This document shows, one piece after another, positions 1 through 8,918 of a stretch of DNA of 64,000 nt (positions are counted from its first letter, which is position 1; every line of letters begins with the position of its first letter). The stretch comes from Thermodesulfobacteriaceae bacterium UBA6232. Lineage in GTDB: Bacteria > Desulfobacterota > Thermodesulfobacteria > Thermodesulfobacteriales > Thermodesulfobacteriaceae. Position numbers and translations under genes: made by a program. The notes beneath the pieces are model-generated. The model did not search any database, was not told where the DNA came from, and was given only the letters and a program-made list of their open reading frames with translations. The stretch spans positions 1 to 64,000 of the forward strand of contig DJWK01000022.1 in the NCBI GenBank assembly GCA_002441555.1. Direction: 5' to 3'.

Positions 1-300
1 AGGATTTATCAAGTTATGCCTTCAGGAGGGGTTAAAAACTTTTCAGGAAGATGGGTTGAAGTTTGTGAGAAGATGGACGGAGAAGTTGTAATTCTTTATG
101 AGAATAAAAAGATTTTATTTGTTGAAATTGGGGAAGATGAATATAGAGTTATGAAAGAAAGAGGGAAGGAGGAGCTTTTAAGTAAGAGGGAGCTTTTGGA
201 AGATAAGGAGGTAAAAAAACCTTCACCGGATCATCCTTGGAGAAAGGGATGGAAAGTTAAAAAGAAAGATGTGACATTTCAAACTGGTAAAAAGGTGTGA
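1..300 (+). CDS. Transposase, C-terminal fragment (5' end outside window)
   Basis: The frame is open from the first base, so the start lies upstream of the window. About 99 residues are visible. The motif PSPDHPWRK near the end resembles the conserved tail (PAPDHPWRK-like) seen at the C-terminus of integrase-core (DDE) transposases; this is recalled similarity, not a search result. The last codons and the bases just after them carry the heptamer gtgacat twice (271-277 and 297-303), as expected if the stop codon lies near the right end of an insertion sequence. I infer the 3' end of an IS copy; the family cannot be fixed from this fragment, and whether the copy is intact cannot be seen. Confidence 0.55.
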   Translation, partial: RIYQVMPSGGVKNFSGRWVEVCEKMDGEVVILYENKKILFVEIGEDEYRVMKERGKEELLSKRELLEDKEVKKPSPDHPWRKGWKVKKKDVTFQTGKKV

Positions 301-866
301 CATGCTTTTAGAAATAACAGTAGAGGCATAAGTTCATCAATAAAAAATCCCACGCAAGCCAAAGCTTGCGCTACCGAAGAATAAAAAAATTTGAAAATCA
401 TTCCTAACTTGCGGTTTGTCGCTACTGGAAAAGCAATTTTTTTCTATTTGACTTGATTTCAGCAAGCTCTTTAGACCAATTTAAACCTAAATTTTTAAGT
501 TTTTATTTTCCTTTTTGTCCTTGGAACAATTTTTTCTTTTTAAAATAAGCCCTCTCAAGCCCCTTTTGATATCTTCTTAAACTTCTATAAAGTTCTTCAT
601 GATTAAGCTTAAAGACATTTTATCAGCTACTTATAAGGAGTTTTAGGAATATTATTTTTAATTATAAGGCCTACTGTAGTAGAGGGAAAAAATTTAAAAA
701 AACTCTGACAGGGATTTCCTTTTTAAGGAGAGGTCCCAGAGGTAGATTAGAGCTTTTTTAACTTTTTCGTCGTAGATAGGATTTTTTTGCGTTTGATTTG
801 AATTTTTAATGAGGCAATTCGCCCTCTTGCTAAAATTCAAAAAAGTGTTATATTGATAGTTGCTTT
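301..866. other. Gene-free stretch between IS end and tRNA-Asp
   Basis: No convincing gene on either strand. A short hairpin-forming sequence (gcaag...cttgc, about 353-370) lies just after the transposase. The minus strand from about 470 to 610 reads for short spans without stops but does not form a recognisable protein. The stretch looks like decayed DNA beside a mobile element, and the last part should contain the tRNA promoter, which I could not pinpoint. Confidence 0.4.
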
Positions 867-944
867 GGGGCTGTAGCTCAGCACGGTCAGAGCGCCTGCC
901 TGTCACGCAGGAGGCCGCGGGTTCAAGTCCCGTCAGCCCCGCCA
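867..944 (+). tRNA. tRNA-Asp (anticodon GTC)
   Basis: A full cloverleaf can be folded: acceptor arms ggggctg and cagcccc, D arm around gctca...gagc, anticodon stem cctgc/gcagg with loop ctgtcac giving anticodon GTC, and T arm gcggg-ttcaagt-cccgt. Discriminator G is followed by an encoded CCA (942-944). The gene stands alone, upstream of ydcF. Confidence 0.97.
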
Positions 945-962
945 TTTTAAACTCAAAATCCT

Positions 963-1736
963 ATGTCAGATTACCTATTCATTTTAAAAAAAATAGTCCT
1001 TTATCTCTTCTATCCTTCAACTCTAATTTTTCTTTTTCTTTTCTTAGTAACCATTTATGTGGTTATTGGAAAAAGAAGAGGAAGAAGAAGGTTTTTGCTT
1101 TTTGTAGCGGTTTTTCTCTATTATCTTTCAACTACCCCGTTTTTGCCCTATTTTCTTCTTAAAAAACTTGAAGAAGATTACAGAATTCCCTCTGAGGAAG
1201 AGCTTGCCAAAATTGATACCCTTGTTCTTCTTACAGGAAGGATTTACGGGGATCCTAGGCTTTCTCTTGAGGAGAGATTTAGTAGAGAAACATTGGTTAG
1301 GTTTCTTACTGCTCTTGAAATTAAGAAAAAATTTCCTGAAAAGCGACTTATTATTCTTGGAGGCTCCTTTGAAGGAAAGGGAGCAAGCTATTTAAAGGAA
1401 CTGGCTGAAAGATGGAAGTTAAAAGTTGAGGCCCTGGATACACCCCTTGATACTCTTCAGAGTGCAAGGGAGCTAAAAAAGGTGATACCTCCAGAAAAAC
1501 CTTTTTTCCTTCTGACCTCTGCCTATCATCTTCCCAGGGCCATATTTTTGTTTAAAAAAGAAGGCCTAAACCCGCTCCCCTATCCTACAAACTTTAATTA
1601 TAAGCTCTGCAAACCTTCAAAACTTTTTCTTTACCTCTTTCCTCATGATATTTATCTGAACTTTACCAATCTTGCCGTTCAGGAATATCTGGCTTTAAGT
1701 TATTATAAAGTTAAATATTTAATTAAGAGGAATTGA
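963..1736 (+). CDS. YdcF/SanA/ElyC-family membrane protein (DUF218)
   Basis: A 257-residue protein with two N-terminal hydrophobic segments (about residues 8-30 and 42-58) followed by a soluble DUF218 domain. The core contains the family pattern of a Leu-Val-rich strand with LTGRI, later IILGGS, the SARELKKV helix and LLTSAYHLPRA, as in YdcF/SanA/ElyC. Members are linked to envelope integrity and polyprenyl-carrier use in enteric bacteria, but the reaction is not established. The stop is directly followed by the SIS isomerase start (1738), so the two probably share a transcript. This start ATG is 19 bases after the tRNA; no clear ribosome binding site is visible. Confidence 0.8.
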   Translation: MSDYLFILKKIVLYLFYPSTLIFLFLFLVTIYVVIGKRRGRRRFLLFVAVFLYYLSTTPFLPYFLLKKLEEDYRIPSEEELAKIDTLVLLTGRIYGDPRLSLEERFSRETLVRFLTALEIKKKFPEKRLIILGGSFEGKGASYLKELAERWKLKVEALDTPLDTLQSARELKKVIPPEKPFFLLTSAYHLPRAIFLFKKEGLNPLPYPTNFNYKLCKPSKLFLYLFPHDIYLNFTNLAVQEYLALSYYKVKYLIKRN

Positions 1737-1737
1737 A

Positions 1738-2307
1738 ATGAAGGAAATTCTTAAAAGGGTAAAGGATACCCATCTGAAGGTGATAGATGAATTTATTGAA
1801 AAAGAGGGTGAAAAGATTTTGCAGGTAGTTGAACTTGCTAAAGAGGTTATTTCAAAGGGAGGAAAGATTCTTGTCTTTGGAAACGGCGGATCTGCTGCTG
1901 ATGCCCAGCATCTTGCTGGAGAACTGGTTAATCGCTTTAAAATGGAAAGAAGCCCCCTTCCAGCCATAGCACTTACCACAGATACCTCTGTGCTTACTGC
2001 CATTGCCAATGACTATGACTTTTCCCAGGTCTTTGTAAAACAGATTCAGGCCCTGGGAAAAAGGGGTGACATTGCTCTTGCTATAAGCACAAGCGGAAAA
2101 TCTTCCAATATAATTTCTGCTCTAAAGGTGGCCAAAGAAATGGGCTTATACACAGTGGGTTTGAGCGGTGGAACAGGTGGAGATATGCCCCCTTATTGTG
2201 ATTATCTTATTCTTGTCCCCTCAACTGAAACCCCGAGAATCCAAGAAGGCCATCTTCTTTTTCTACACCTCTTTTCAGAACTTCTTGAAATAGCCTTGTT
2301 TAAATAA
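1738..2307 (+). CDS. gmhA: Phosphoheptose isomerase / SIS-domain protein (GmhA-like)
   Basis: A 189-residue single SIS-domain protein. The sugar-phosphate binding segment FGNGGSAADAQHLAGEL (about residues 48-64) and the later STSGKSSNI are the GmhA/DiaA hallmark. GmhA converts sedoheptulose 7-phosphate to D-glycero-D-manno-heptose 7-phosphate for lipopolysaccharide core synthesis in the cytoplasm. The close paralogue DiaA (DnaA-binding) has the same fold; GmhA is favoured because of length and glutamate/histidine content (QEGHLLFLHL near the C-terminus). The gene sits two bases after ydcF and five before tsaD, so it belongs to a three-gene run. Confidence 0.85.
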   Translation: MKEILKRVKDTHLKVIDEFIEKEGEKILQVVELAKEVISKGGKILVFGNGGSAADAQHLAGELVNRFKMERSPLPAIALTTDTSVLTAIANDYDFSQVFVKQIQALGKRGDIALAISTSGKSSNIISALKVAKEMGLYTVGLSGGTGGDMPPYCDYLILVPSTETPRIQEGHLLFLHLFSELLEIALFK

Positions 2308-2311
2308 AAGT

Positions 2312-3307
2312 ATGTTTCTTGCTATTGAAACCTCCTGTGATGAAACAGGGGTTGCCTTATTTTCTGAAGAGGGAAAACTCATAGCGGATTATCTCTATTC
2401 TCAGGTAGCTCTTCACTCACCCTTTGGAGGAATTGTCCCAGAGATTGCCAGCAGAAAACAGCTTGAGGTTCTTCATCCCCTGGTTAAAAAGGCCCTTTCT
2501 GAAAAAGGAATTTCTCCATGTGAACTTAAAGCCGTCTCTGTTACCTTCGGTCCGGGATTGATAGGCTCACTTTTAGTGGGAGTTTGTTATGCAAAAACCT
2601 TAGCTTTAGCTCTTGAAATCCCCCTTATTGCCATAGACCATCTTGAGGCACACATTTTTTCTATTTTTCTTGAGAGGGAGGTTTCCTTCCCTTTTATTGC
2701 CCTTCTTGTTTCTGGAGGGCATACTGCCCTTTTTCTTGTAGAGGACTTTGAAGAGCTTAAGCTTCTTGGGCACACAAGGGATGATGCAGCAGGGGAGGTT
2801 TTTGATAAAGTGGCTAAGCTTCTTGGTCTTCCCTATCCTGGAGGGCCTTATGTGAGTGCCCTTGCTGAAAAGGGGAATCCTGAAAGATATTCCCTTCCAA
2901 GACCCATGCTTGATGAGGAAAATTTTGACTTCAGTTTCTCAGGCCTTAAGACAGCGGTTTATCAGCTTTTAAAAAGGGAAGGAAAAGTCTCCAAGGAAGA
3001 TTTGTGTGCAAGCTTTCAGAAGGCTTTATGTGAAGTTCTTGTTGAAAAAACTTTAAAGGCTGCGATAACCTTTAAGATCCCCAGAGTGGTTGTTTCAGGA
3101 GGTGTTTCTGCCAATCAATATTTAAGAAGGCTTTTCTTTGATCGGGCTGGAAAGGAATTTGAAGTTTATTTTCCGCCTTTAAGATTTTGCACTGACAATG
3201 CAGCTATGGTTGGATATCTCGGCTGGGTAAAATGGAAAAGAAATCATTTTGCAGACTTAAGCCTTGAACCCTATGCCAGAGCTTTTTATAAAAGGCTAAA
3301 AATTTAA
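2312..3307 (+). CDS. tsaD: tRNA N6-adenosine threonylcarbamoyltransferase TsaD
   Basis: A 331-residue Kae1/TsaD protein that transfers threonylcarbamoyl to A37 of ANN-decoding tRNAs, with TsaB and TsaE as partners. Visible hallmarks are the N-terminal ETSCDETGVALF, the metal-binding histidines in DHLEAH (about residue 109-114), the ASNK-type segment LVSGGHT, the PYPGGP loop and the C-terminal CTDNAAM with the metal-ligand Asp. Length matches the family. The 3' end overlaps the convergent regulator gene by four bases. Confidence 0.96.
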   Translation: MFLAIETSCDETGVALFSEEGKLIADYLYSQVALHSPFGGIVPEIASRKQLEVLHPLVKKALSEKGISPCELKAVSVTFGPGLIGSLLVGVCYAKTLALALEIPLIAIDHLEAHIFSIFLEREVSFPFIALLVSGGHTALFLVEDFEELKLLGHTRDDAAGEVFDKVAKLLGLPYPGGPYVSALAEKGNPERYSLPRPMLDEENFDFSFSGLKTAVYQLLKREGKVSKEDLCASFQKALCEVLVEKTLKAAITFKIPRVVVSGGVSANQYLRRLFFDRAGKEFEVYFPPLRFCTDNAAMVGYLGWVKWKRNHFADLSLEPYARAFYKRLKI

Positions 3308-4683
3308 TTTTCCCTTTCACCTTTTATTCCTAATTCCTTTAACTTTTTTTGAAGATAGGCCCTTTCCAAACCTATTTCCCTTGCTGTCAAAGAGATGTTT
3401 CCACCATATTCCTCAAGTTTTCTTCTTAGATACTCCCTTTCAAAAAGGATTTTGGCTTTTTTGAAATCCCTTTCTTCAAACCAGGGCTCTTTGGCCTCCT
3501 TAATAGGGCCTTCCTTTCCTATTATATAAAGAAAATCCCTGGGTAGATCCTCAACCGTGATGATATTTCCCTTGGCAAGAATAACAAGCCTTTCAATGAA
3601 ATTTTTTAGCTCTCTTACATTTCCAGGCCAGGAATATTCCTTAAAGAGGGCAATCACCTCTGGATGAAGCCTTTTTCTTCCAAGGCCGGTTTTAAAGGCC
3701 ATTTCCTCAAGAAAGCTTTCGCAAAGAGGTTCAATATCCTCCTTTCTTTCTCTTAAAGGAGGAATGTAAATGGGAAAGACATTCAATCTGTAATAGAGAT
3801 CCTCTCTGAAGCGCCCTTCAGAGATTTCCTTCCTTAGGTCTTTATTGGTAGCAGCAATAATTCTCACATCAATTTCTATACTTCTTTGACTTCCCAGTTT
3901 TTCTATCTTTTTTTCCTGTAGGGCTCTTAAAACTTTCGCTTGAGCTGGAAGATTCATATCTCCTATTTCATCAAGAAAAAGGGTGCCCCCATGGGCCTGT
4001 TCAAACTTTCCTTTTTTGGAAGCCCTGGCATCTGTAAAGGCCCCTTTTTCATAACCAAAGAGCTCAGCCTCAATCAAGGTCTCAGGTATGGCTGCACAGT
4101 TAACCTCCACAAAAGGACCCTGGGCTCTTTTGGAATGAAGATGAATTAACCTTGCCACAACTTCCTTCCCAACCCCTGACTCTCCGGTTATAAGAACAGT
4201 GGTGTCCGTGGGGGCTACCCTTTTAATTAGTTCTCTAATTTCCTTAACAGCCTTTGAGATTCCCGTAAGTTCAACTTTGCCAAAAACTTCTTCCTTTAAG
4301 CGTTTATATTCTTCTTCTAGCTGAAAAAATTTCAGGGCATTTTCAAGGGAAACAAGAATTCTTTCATAAGAAAGAGGTTTTTCAATGAAGTCAAAGGCTC
4401 CCATTTTTAAAGCCTTTACTGCGGTTTCAATGGTTCCATGCCCTGAAATAATGATTACCGGAACCTGCGAAGCAACTTCCTTGATTTTTTTCAAAACATC
4501 AAGACCATCCATGTCCTTAAGCCAGAGATCAAGAAAAATGGCCTGAGGTTGCCTTTGAGAAAGAAGCTGAACGGCCTCTTTAGCAAGTAAAAAGGTTTTT
4601 ACCTGATAGCCCTCATCAGACAATATTCCCCCGAGGGTTTCAAGTATCCCCTTTTCATCATCTATAACCCAGACCTCGGTCAT
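3304..4683 (-). CDS. Sigma-54-dependent response regulator, NtrX-like
   Basis: A 459-residue, three-domain activator. Residues 1-120 form a receiver with the phosphoacceptor region LDLWLKDMDG; about 140-375 form an AAA+ sigma-54 activator domain with Walker A GESGVGKE, the sigma-54 contact loop written GAFTDA rather than GAFTGA, and GGTLFLDEIGD Walker B; residues 425-455 form a Fis-type helix-turn-helix (NISLTAREIGLERAYLQKKL), which resembles NtrX. No histidine kinase is adjacent, so the partner and targets are unknown. The gene stands alone, convergent with tsaD. NtrX relatives respond to nitrogen or redox state, but that is family knowledge only. Confidence 0.88.
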   Translation of the reverse strand: MTEVWVIDDEKGILETLGGILSDEGYQVKTFLLAKEAVQLLSQRQPQAIFLDLWLKDMDGLDVLKKIKEVASQVPVIIISGHGTIETAVKALKMGAFDFIEKPLSYERILVSLENALKFFQLEEEYKRLKEEVFGKVELTGISKAVKEIRELIKRVAPTDTTVLITGESGVGKEVVARLIHLHSKRAQGPFVEVNCAAIPETLIEAELFGYEKGAFTDARASKKGKFEQAHGGTLFLDEIGDMNLPAQAKVLRALQEKKIEKLGSQRSIEIDVRIIAATNKDLRKEISEGRFREDLYYRLNVFPIYIPPLRERKEDIEPLCESFLEEMAFKTGLGRKRLHPEVIALFKEYSWPGNVRELKNFIERLVILAKGNIITVEDLPRDFLYIIGKEGPIKEAKEPWFEERDFKKAKILFEREYLRRKLEEYGGNISLTAREIGLERAYLQKKLKELGIKGEREN

Positions 4684-4895
4684 CTTTTTTAATATAAACT
4701 CTTCTTAAAATTTTTCAGCTTATAAATACACAGAGATTAAAGCAAAAGCCCCAAGAAGTTGCGGGACCCAATTTAATTTATAGATTGCGGCCTCCCCTAT
4801 AATTAAAATTTCGCAAAGCCAAAGCTTTTAAAAAGCCCTTGTCCTCTCAAAAGTAATTTGCTATCTTTTAAAAAAATCTCAATTAAGGGGGATTC

Positions 4896-5996
4896 GTGAG
4901 AGAAAATAAAATTTATTCAGATAGGCTAAACAGGGTAAGAGAAATTTTACAGGAAAAAGGGCTCTCTGCCTTTCTTTTTTCTTCCTATCCCAATGTTTTT
5001 TATCTTTCAGGCCTTAGGGCCTCTCATGCCTATGTGATAGTTACTGAAAAACAGGCCTTCCTTTTAACCGATGGGAGATACTTTGAGAAAGCAAAGGAGA
5101 TCCTACCTACTTTTATGGAGGCAAAACTGATAATAGGTGATCCTTTTAAATTTTTAAAGGCCTTTTTGAGGAGTTTAAAGATTAAAAACATCGGTTTTGA
5201 AAAAGATAGGGTTCCCTGCGAATTAAAAGAAAGATTAAGAAGTAAGGATTATAAACTAATCGGAGTTTCTCAGGTGCTTAAAAATCTGAGAATGCTAAAG
5301 GATAAAAGCGAGCTTGAGAAAATGAAAGAAGCTGTAAGGATAACAGATAGGATTTATCAAGAACTTTTAAAACATTTAAAGCCAGGGCTTACAGAGCTTG
5401 AAATAAGGGGAAAAATAGTTGAGCTAATCTTCAAGTTTTCAGGAGAAGGGGAGTCTTTTCCCTCTATTGTGGCAGGAGGTGCCCATTCTGCTATTCCTCA
5501 CTGGGAGTCCTCAAGAAATCCTATAAAAAAAGGCCCCCTCCTTATTGACATGGGAATTCTATTTAAAGGCTATTGCAGTGATTTTACAAGAACCCTTTTT
5601 TTGGGTAATGCTGATTCAGAGTTTAAAAAATACTTTGAGATGGTTAAAACTGCCTGGTATAAAGCCTTTGAAAAGGTGAAAGCGGGAGTTCCTGTTTATG
5701 AAATTGATAAAGCAGTAAGAGATTATTTTGAAAAAAAGGGAGTGCTTGCAAACTTTACTCATGCCACCGGGCACGGTATCGGCATTGAAATTCACGAATT
5801 TCCAAGGATTTATTTTCAAAAAAGCCTAAAATTTTTAAAGGAACAGCCTCTAATTCAAGAGGGAATGGTTTTCACCATTGAGCCCGGGCTTTATTTTTCG
5901 GGAAAGTTCGGAATAAGGCTTGAAAACATGGTTTTTGTTGAGGGCGGAGAGGGAAAAATTTATTCAGAGATTCCCCTTGAATTGCTTGAACTTTGA
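4896..5996 (+). CDS. Xaa-Pro aminopeptidase (M24 family)
   Basis: A 366-residue M24B metallopeptidase that removes N-terminal residues preceding proline. The N-terminal 125 residues form the creatinase-like domain; the catalytic pita-bread domain follows with metal ligands in DMGILFKGYCSDFTRT, HATGHGIGIEIHEFP and EGMVFTIEPGLY. It starts with GTG at 4896, preceded by aaggggg at proper spacing. Its final 37 bases overlap the end of the convergent rmuC gene. Confidence 0.92.
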   Translation: MRENKIYSDRLNRVREILQEKGLSAFLFSSYPNVFYLSGLRASHAYVIVTEKQAFLLTDGRYFEKAKEILPTFMEAKLIIGDPFKFLKAFLRSLKIKNIGFEKDRVPCELKERLRSKDYKLIGVSQVLKNLRMLKDKSELEKMKEAVRITDRIYQELLKHLKPGLTELEIRGKIVELIFKFSGEGESFPSIVAGGAHSAIPHWESSRNPIKKGPLLIDMGILFKGYCSDFTRTLFLGNADSEFKKYFEMVKTAWYKAFEKVKAGVPVYEIDKAVRDYFEKKGVLANFTHATGHGIGIEIHEFPRIYFQKSLKFLKEQPLIQEGMVFTIEPGLYFSGKFGIRLENMVFVEGGEGKIYSEIPLELLEL

Positions 5997-6847
5997 GAAT
6001 GGTTGAGGAGTTTTAAAAAATCCCTTTTTAAAAGATGATGGGTTTCCTTTAATTTGTTTAAAAGATTTTCTGCACTCCTTAATTCCCTTGAAAGCTTTTC
6101 TAAGTCCCTTTCAAGCTCAAGAATCCATTTTTCAAAATTGGCAATCCCCTCTGAGATTTTATCTTCTTCAAAAACTCTTCCAAAGCGCTCCCAGAGAAAA
6201 TGAATAAAAAGTAAAACCGAGGGGAGAAGGGAGTAGGGGAGAAGAATTATTTTTTCTTTTTCAAGCTCTTCATAGATTCTTCTTTGTAAATAAGGGAAGA
6301 TTCCATCAGGGCAGGCCATAATGGCAAAGCCTGGAGATTTTTCATCTTTCAAATAAGGCTTTAATTCTTTTGCCCTTGCCTTTACTCTTTTAAGAAGTTC
6401 CCTTTCGTCCTCAGGAGAAAGCTCACCCTTTTTTAAAATCTCAGGAGCCACAAATTTGGAATCAATGGGAAGGTATTTTTCACCAGGTAGAACAAGGGCA
6501 AATTCAACCTCACCTGTTGAGAGCTTAAGATCCCTTTTTAAAAGATGAGAAGGAAAGATACTCAGGATATCTTCAAGAGCACGTTCAGCGGCTTTTCCTG
6601 AGGCTCTGCTTATAAAAATCTGGCTTAATTTAAAGAGCTCTTCTCTCAAATCTTTTAAGAGATTTTCTGCAAGATAAAGTCTTTGAAGTTCATTTCTTAT
6701 CTCCCTTAAGTCATAAAGTCTTTCTTTCAGAGAAATAAAGGGATCATTGAGCTGGGTTTGAAGAAGGCTTCTCAGCTTGTAATAAATAAGGAAAAGCCCG
6801 AGGACGAGAATGACCAAAAGTAAGAGAAAAAAGAGAATTTCCTTCAT
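5960..6847 (-). CDS. rmuC: RmuC-family DNA recombination protein, short form
   Basis: A 295-residue protein with an N-terminal membrane helix (about residues 4-24), a helical region, and the RmuC nuclease-like domain seen in the run LPIDSKFVAPEIL and later GFAIMACPDGIFPYL. Typical RmuC proteins are about 400-500 residues with a longer coiled coil, so this one is compact. RmuC limits inversions at short repeats; its exact chemistry is unproven. It is three bases downstream of birA on the same strand and overlaps the 3' end of the M24 peptidase by 37 bases. Confidence 0.75.
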   Translation of the reverse strand: MKEILFFLLLLVILVLGLFLIYYKLRSLLQTQLNDPFISLKERLYDLREIRNELQRLYLAENLLKDLREELFKLSQIFISRASGKAAERALEDILSIFPSHLLKRDLKLSTGEVEFALVLPGEKYLPIDSKFVAPEILKKGELSPEDERELLKRVKARAKELKPYLKDEKSPGFAIMACPDGIFPYLQRRIYEELEKEKIILLPYSLLPSVLLFIHFLWERFGRVFEEDKISEGIANFEKWILELERDLEKLSRELRSAENLLNKLKETHHLLKRDFLKLLNHSQSSSNSRGISE

Positions 6848-6850
6848 TTA

Positions 6851-7792
6851 TTAATTCCTGAGATGAAGGCAATCACCAGAGGAAATCCGAACTATTTCTT
6901 CCCCTTTGGTTTCAAGAATAAGCCTTCCTTCTTCATCAAGGTCAAGAGCAAGCCCCACATAAGTTTTAGAAGGTGTAATAACTTTGACCTCCTTTCCGAG
7001 GGTCTCACTTAAATCTTTCCAGAGTTTAAGAATTTCCTCTTTTTTGGAAAGTAAATTTTCAAAATTTATAAGAAGGTTTTCAAGGAGAGGCCGTCTTTCA
7101 ACTTCTTTACCCAGGGCTTCTTTAATGGAAATGGCAGGAAGCATGAAATTTTTTTCTCCCACAGCGTTATTTACATTAACTCCAATTCCTATTAAGGCAT
7201 ACTCAAGGAGGTCAACTTCAGCTTTAATTTCAAGAAGAATCCCTGCCACCTTTTTTCCGTAAAGAAGCACATCATTAGGCCATTTAACCTTTGCAGGGAG
7301 ATTAAAGGTTTCTTTAATGGCTTTAGCAGTTGCTACTGCAGAAAGATAGGTTAAAAGATAGGCCTCTTTGAGATCCAAAGGGGGATTAAAAAGTAAAAGG
7401 GTTAACCAGAGGCCACCCTGAGGAGATTCCCAGGTTCTCCCAAGTCTTCCCCTTCCTGAAGTCTGTCTTTCTGCAAGAATAACCGCATTTTCTTTCCTTT
7501 CCACAAGGCTTCTTGCCACATCCATGGTAGAGGAAACCTCTGGATAAAGGTAAATTTTTTTAAAAAAAGCGCTTTTTTTAAGAAGGCCTTCTAATTCATC
7601 TTTGAGAAAAATATCCTTGCTTTCCAAAAAATAACCCTTTTTGGTGGTTTTTATAGGATAGCCCTTTTCTTTGAGTTTTTTTATATTTTTCCAGACGGAA
7701 ACTCGGCTGATTTTGAGTTCCCTTGCAATAGTTTCACCGGAGAGAGTAAAATGGGCCTTTTTTAGGAGTTTTAAAATTTTTTCTTCAAGCAT
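6851..7792 (-). CDS. birA: Biotin--[acetyl-CoA-carboxylase] ligase / biotin repressor BirA
   Basis: A 313-residue bifunctional-type BirA. Residues 1-60 form a winged helix (ETIARELKISRVSVWKNIK), so it may also repress biotin genes. The ligase domain has the biotinyl-AMP loop SGRGRLGRTWESPQGG and KWPNDVLLYGKKVAGILLE, and a small C-terminal SH3-like domain. It charges biotin onto carboxyl-carrier proteins. No biotin biosynthetic genes are next to it; rmuC follows immediately. Confidence 0.95.
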   Translation of the reverse strand: MLEEKILKLLKKAHFTLSGETIARELKISRVSVWKNIKKLKEKGYPIKTTKKGYFLESKDIFLKDELEGLLKKSAFFKKIYLYPEVSSTMDVARSLVERKENAVILAERQTSGRGRLGRTWESPQGGLWLTLLLFNPPLDLKEAYLLTYLSAVATAKAIKETFNLPAKVKWPNDVLLYGKKVAGILLEIKAEVDLLEYALIGIGVNVNNAVGEKNFMLPAISIKEALGKEVERRPLLENLLINFENLLSKKEEILKLWKDLSETLGKEVKVITPSKTYVGLALDLDEEGRLILETKGEEIVRISSGDCLHLRN

Positions 7793-7814
7793 TTAAAAAG
7801 TGTTTTAAACCAAG

Positions 7815-7906
7815 CGGAGGAGGAGGGATTCGAACCCCCGGAGGAGGTTTAACACCCCCTCAGCCGATTTCGAGTCGGCCCCCTTCGACCACTCGGGCAC
7901 TCCTCC
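7815..7906 (-). tRNA. tRNA-Ser (anticodon CGA)
   Basis: Read on the minus strand: acceptor ggaggag pairs with ctcctcc, anticodon stem gccga/tcggc encloses loop ctcgaaa giving anticodon CGA, a long variable arm (class II, about 20 bases) follows, and the T arm reads cggggg-ttcgaat-ccctcc. The discriminator is G; no CCA is encoded, unlike the tRNA-Asp in this window. Confidence 0.96.
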
Positions 7907-8480
7907 AGTTTTTATTTAATTTAAAGCCACACCAATTTTGTGTCAAGCTACCTCAAATTACCTACCCTTTGGATTAAAATACCATTTCGTAAAAATTCCT
8001 CAAAGATGAGGCTATAAGTTCTGGTCTGAAGTTTTGATCAATTTGTTTACAACGGGAATCTCAGCTTTTCTGTAACTACCATATTGTTTCCATTTTATCA
8101 AAGGATCAAGGCTTGCATATTTGATAATCTTTTTTTACCCTTTATAGAGGAAAGAATCTCAGTTTCCTTAGGAGATCATTTTTGAAAATCTTTATGAATT
8201 TTAAGGGAGGTGGAGTAACCTTTATGGGCGACACCGATAGAATTTTTGGCAAGAGTTTTAAGCTATTCAGGAGTAAGAATTGAAGAGTTCTTGCGATGAT
8301 TTTGGTTTCTTCTGAAATAGAAAAAGGTTTGAGGGCTACCTTTTTTTGGGGATTTAGGCTTTAAAGCTCAGTTACAATGGATTTCTTGTTCCTTGCTTTT
8401 TAGATTTTTAGAATATGAGAAAGGGGTATTCAATTTTTGTTGCCTCTTATAAAGATCGGGGATAAAATAAAAAAGGGCCT
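7907..8480. other. Intergenic stretch, largely decayed DNA
   Basis: No intact gene. The minus strand from about 8170 to 8012 carries a recognisable IS110-type transposase remnant (separate entry). The rest, 8171-8480, has no readable protein and no clear structure; the only notable item is a purine-rich gggaggtgg near 8204 that does not precede a useful frame. A promoter for the following metalloprotease gene must lie in the last 100 bases but is not obvious. Confidence 0.45.
8012..8170 (-). pseudogene. IS110-family transposase remnant
   Basis: The minus strand reads KIIKYASLDPLIKWKQYGSY and then RKAEIPVVNKLIKTSDQNL before a stop. This matches the C-terminal transposase_20 region of IS110-type enzymes, where KxxAxYAGLDPxxxxSGxxxxKxxISKRG is the usual pattern. 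Just upstream, in the +1 frame, EILSSIKGKK fits the preceding family segment, so a frameshift separates the two pieces. Stops follow shortly, and the conserved SKRG-type motif is lost. It is a dead fragment; no ends or target duplication can be recognised. Confidence 0.45.
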
Positions 8481-8918
8481 ATGCAGATAGGTAATAATTT
8501 TTGGCAAAATTCTCAGATTGAAAATCTGAAGCTTCGCATGGTAATTGAGCGTCTTAAATTGAGGGAAAAACAGGTGATAGCTCATGAGATGGCTCACAAG
8601 ACAGTGGGAGGCCCCTATACTGGAGCTGTCCACTATACATATACGCGGGGGCCTGATGGAAGATACTATATCACAGGAGGAGAGGTTACCATTGATGTTT
8701 CTCCTGAGGCTAACCCAGAAGAGACCATAAAAAAGATGCAGATTGTAAGAGCAGCAGCCCTTGCTCCGGCAGACCCATCCCCTCAGGATATAGCTGTAGC
8801 TCAAAGGGCAACTGCCCTGGAAATGAAGGCAAGATTGGAACTTGCAAAGAGAAAATATCAAGAACTTCATAAAGAGAATCTTCCCATTTCAGAAAGAAAG
8901 CTTAATATAGAAATCTGA
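8481..8918 (+). CDS. SprA-related putative metalloprotease
   Basis: A 145-residue protein with the zinc-protease signature HEMAH in KQVIAHEMAHKTVGG (about residues 31-45), followed by YTRGPDGRYYITGGEVTIDV and IVRAAALAPADPSPQD, which are hallmarks of the SprA-related family (PF12118). Family members usually carry a long low-complexity N-terminal region; this one is almost only the conserved core. The substrate is unknown. The stop codon shares bases with the prmA start (TGATG), so the two are translationally coupled. Confidence 0.75.
   Translation: MQIGNNFWQNSQIENLKLRMVIERLKLREKQVIAHEMAHKTVGGPYTGAVHYTYTRGPDGRYYITGGEVTIDVSPEANPEETIKKMQIVRAAALAPADPSPQDIAVAQRATALEMKARLELAKRKYQELHKENLPISERKLNIEI

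Noticed and set aside
470..610. Minus-strand stretch resembling TnpB (LYRSLRRYQKGLERA)
   Set aside because: Too short and interrupted by a stop; similarity is only suggestive and no IS200/605 ends were found.
694..945. Minus-strand open frame with GLEPAASCVTGRR across tRNA-Asp
   Set aside because: This is the antisense translation of the tRNA gene, a frequent artefact.
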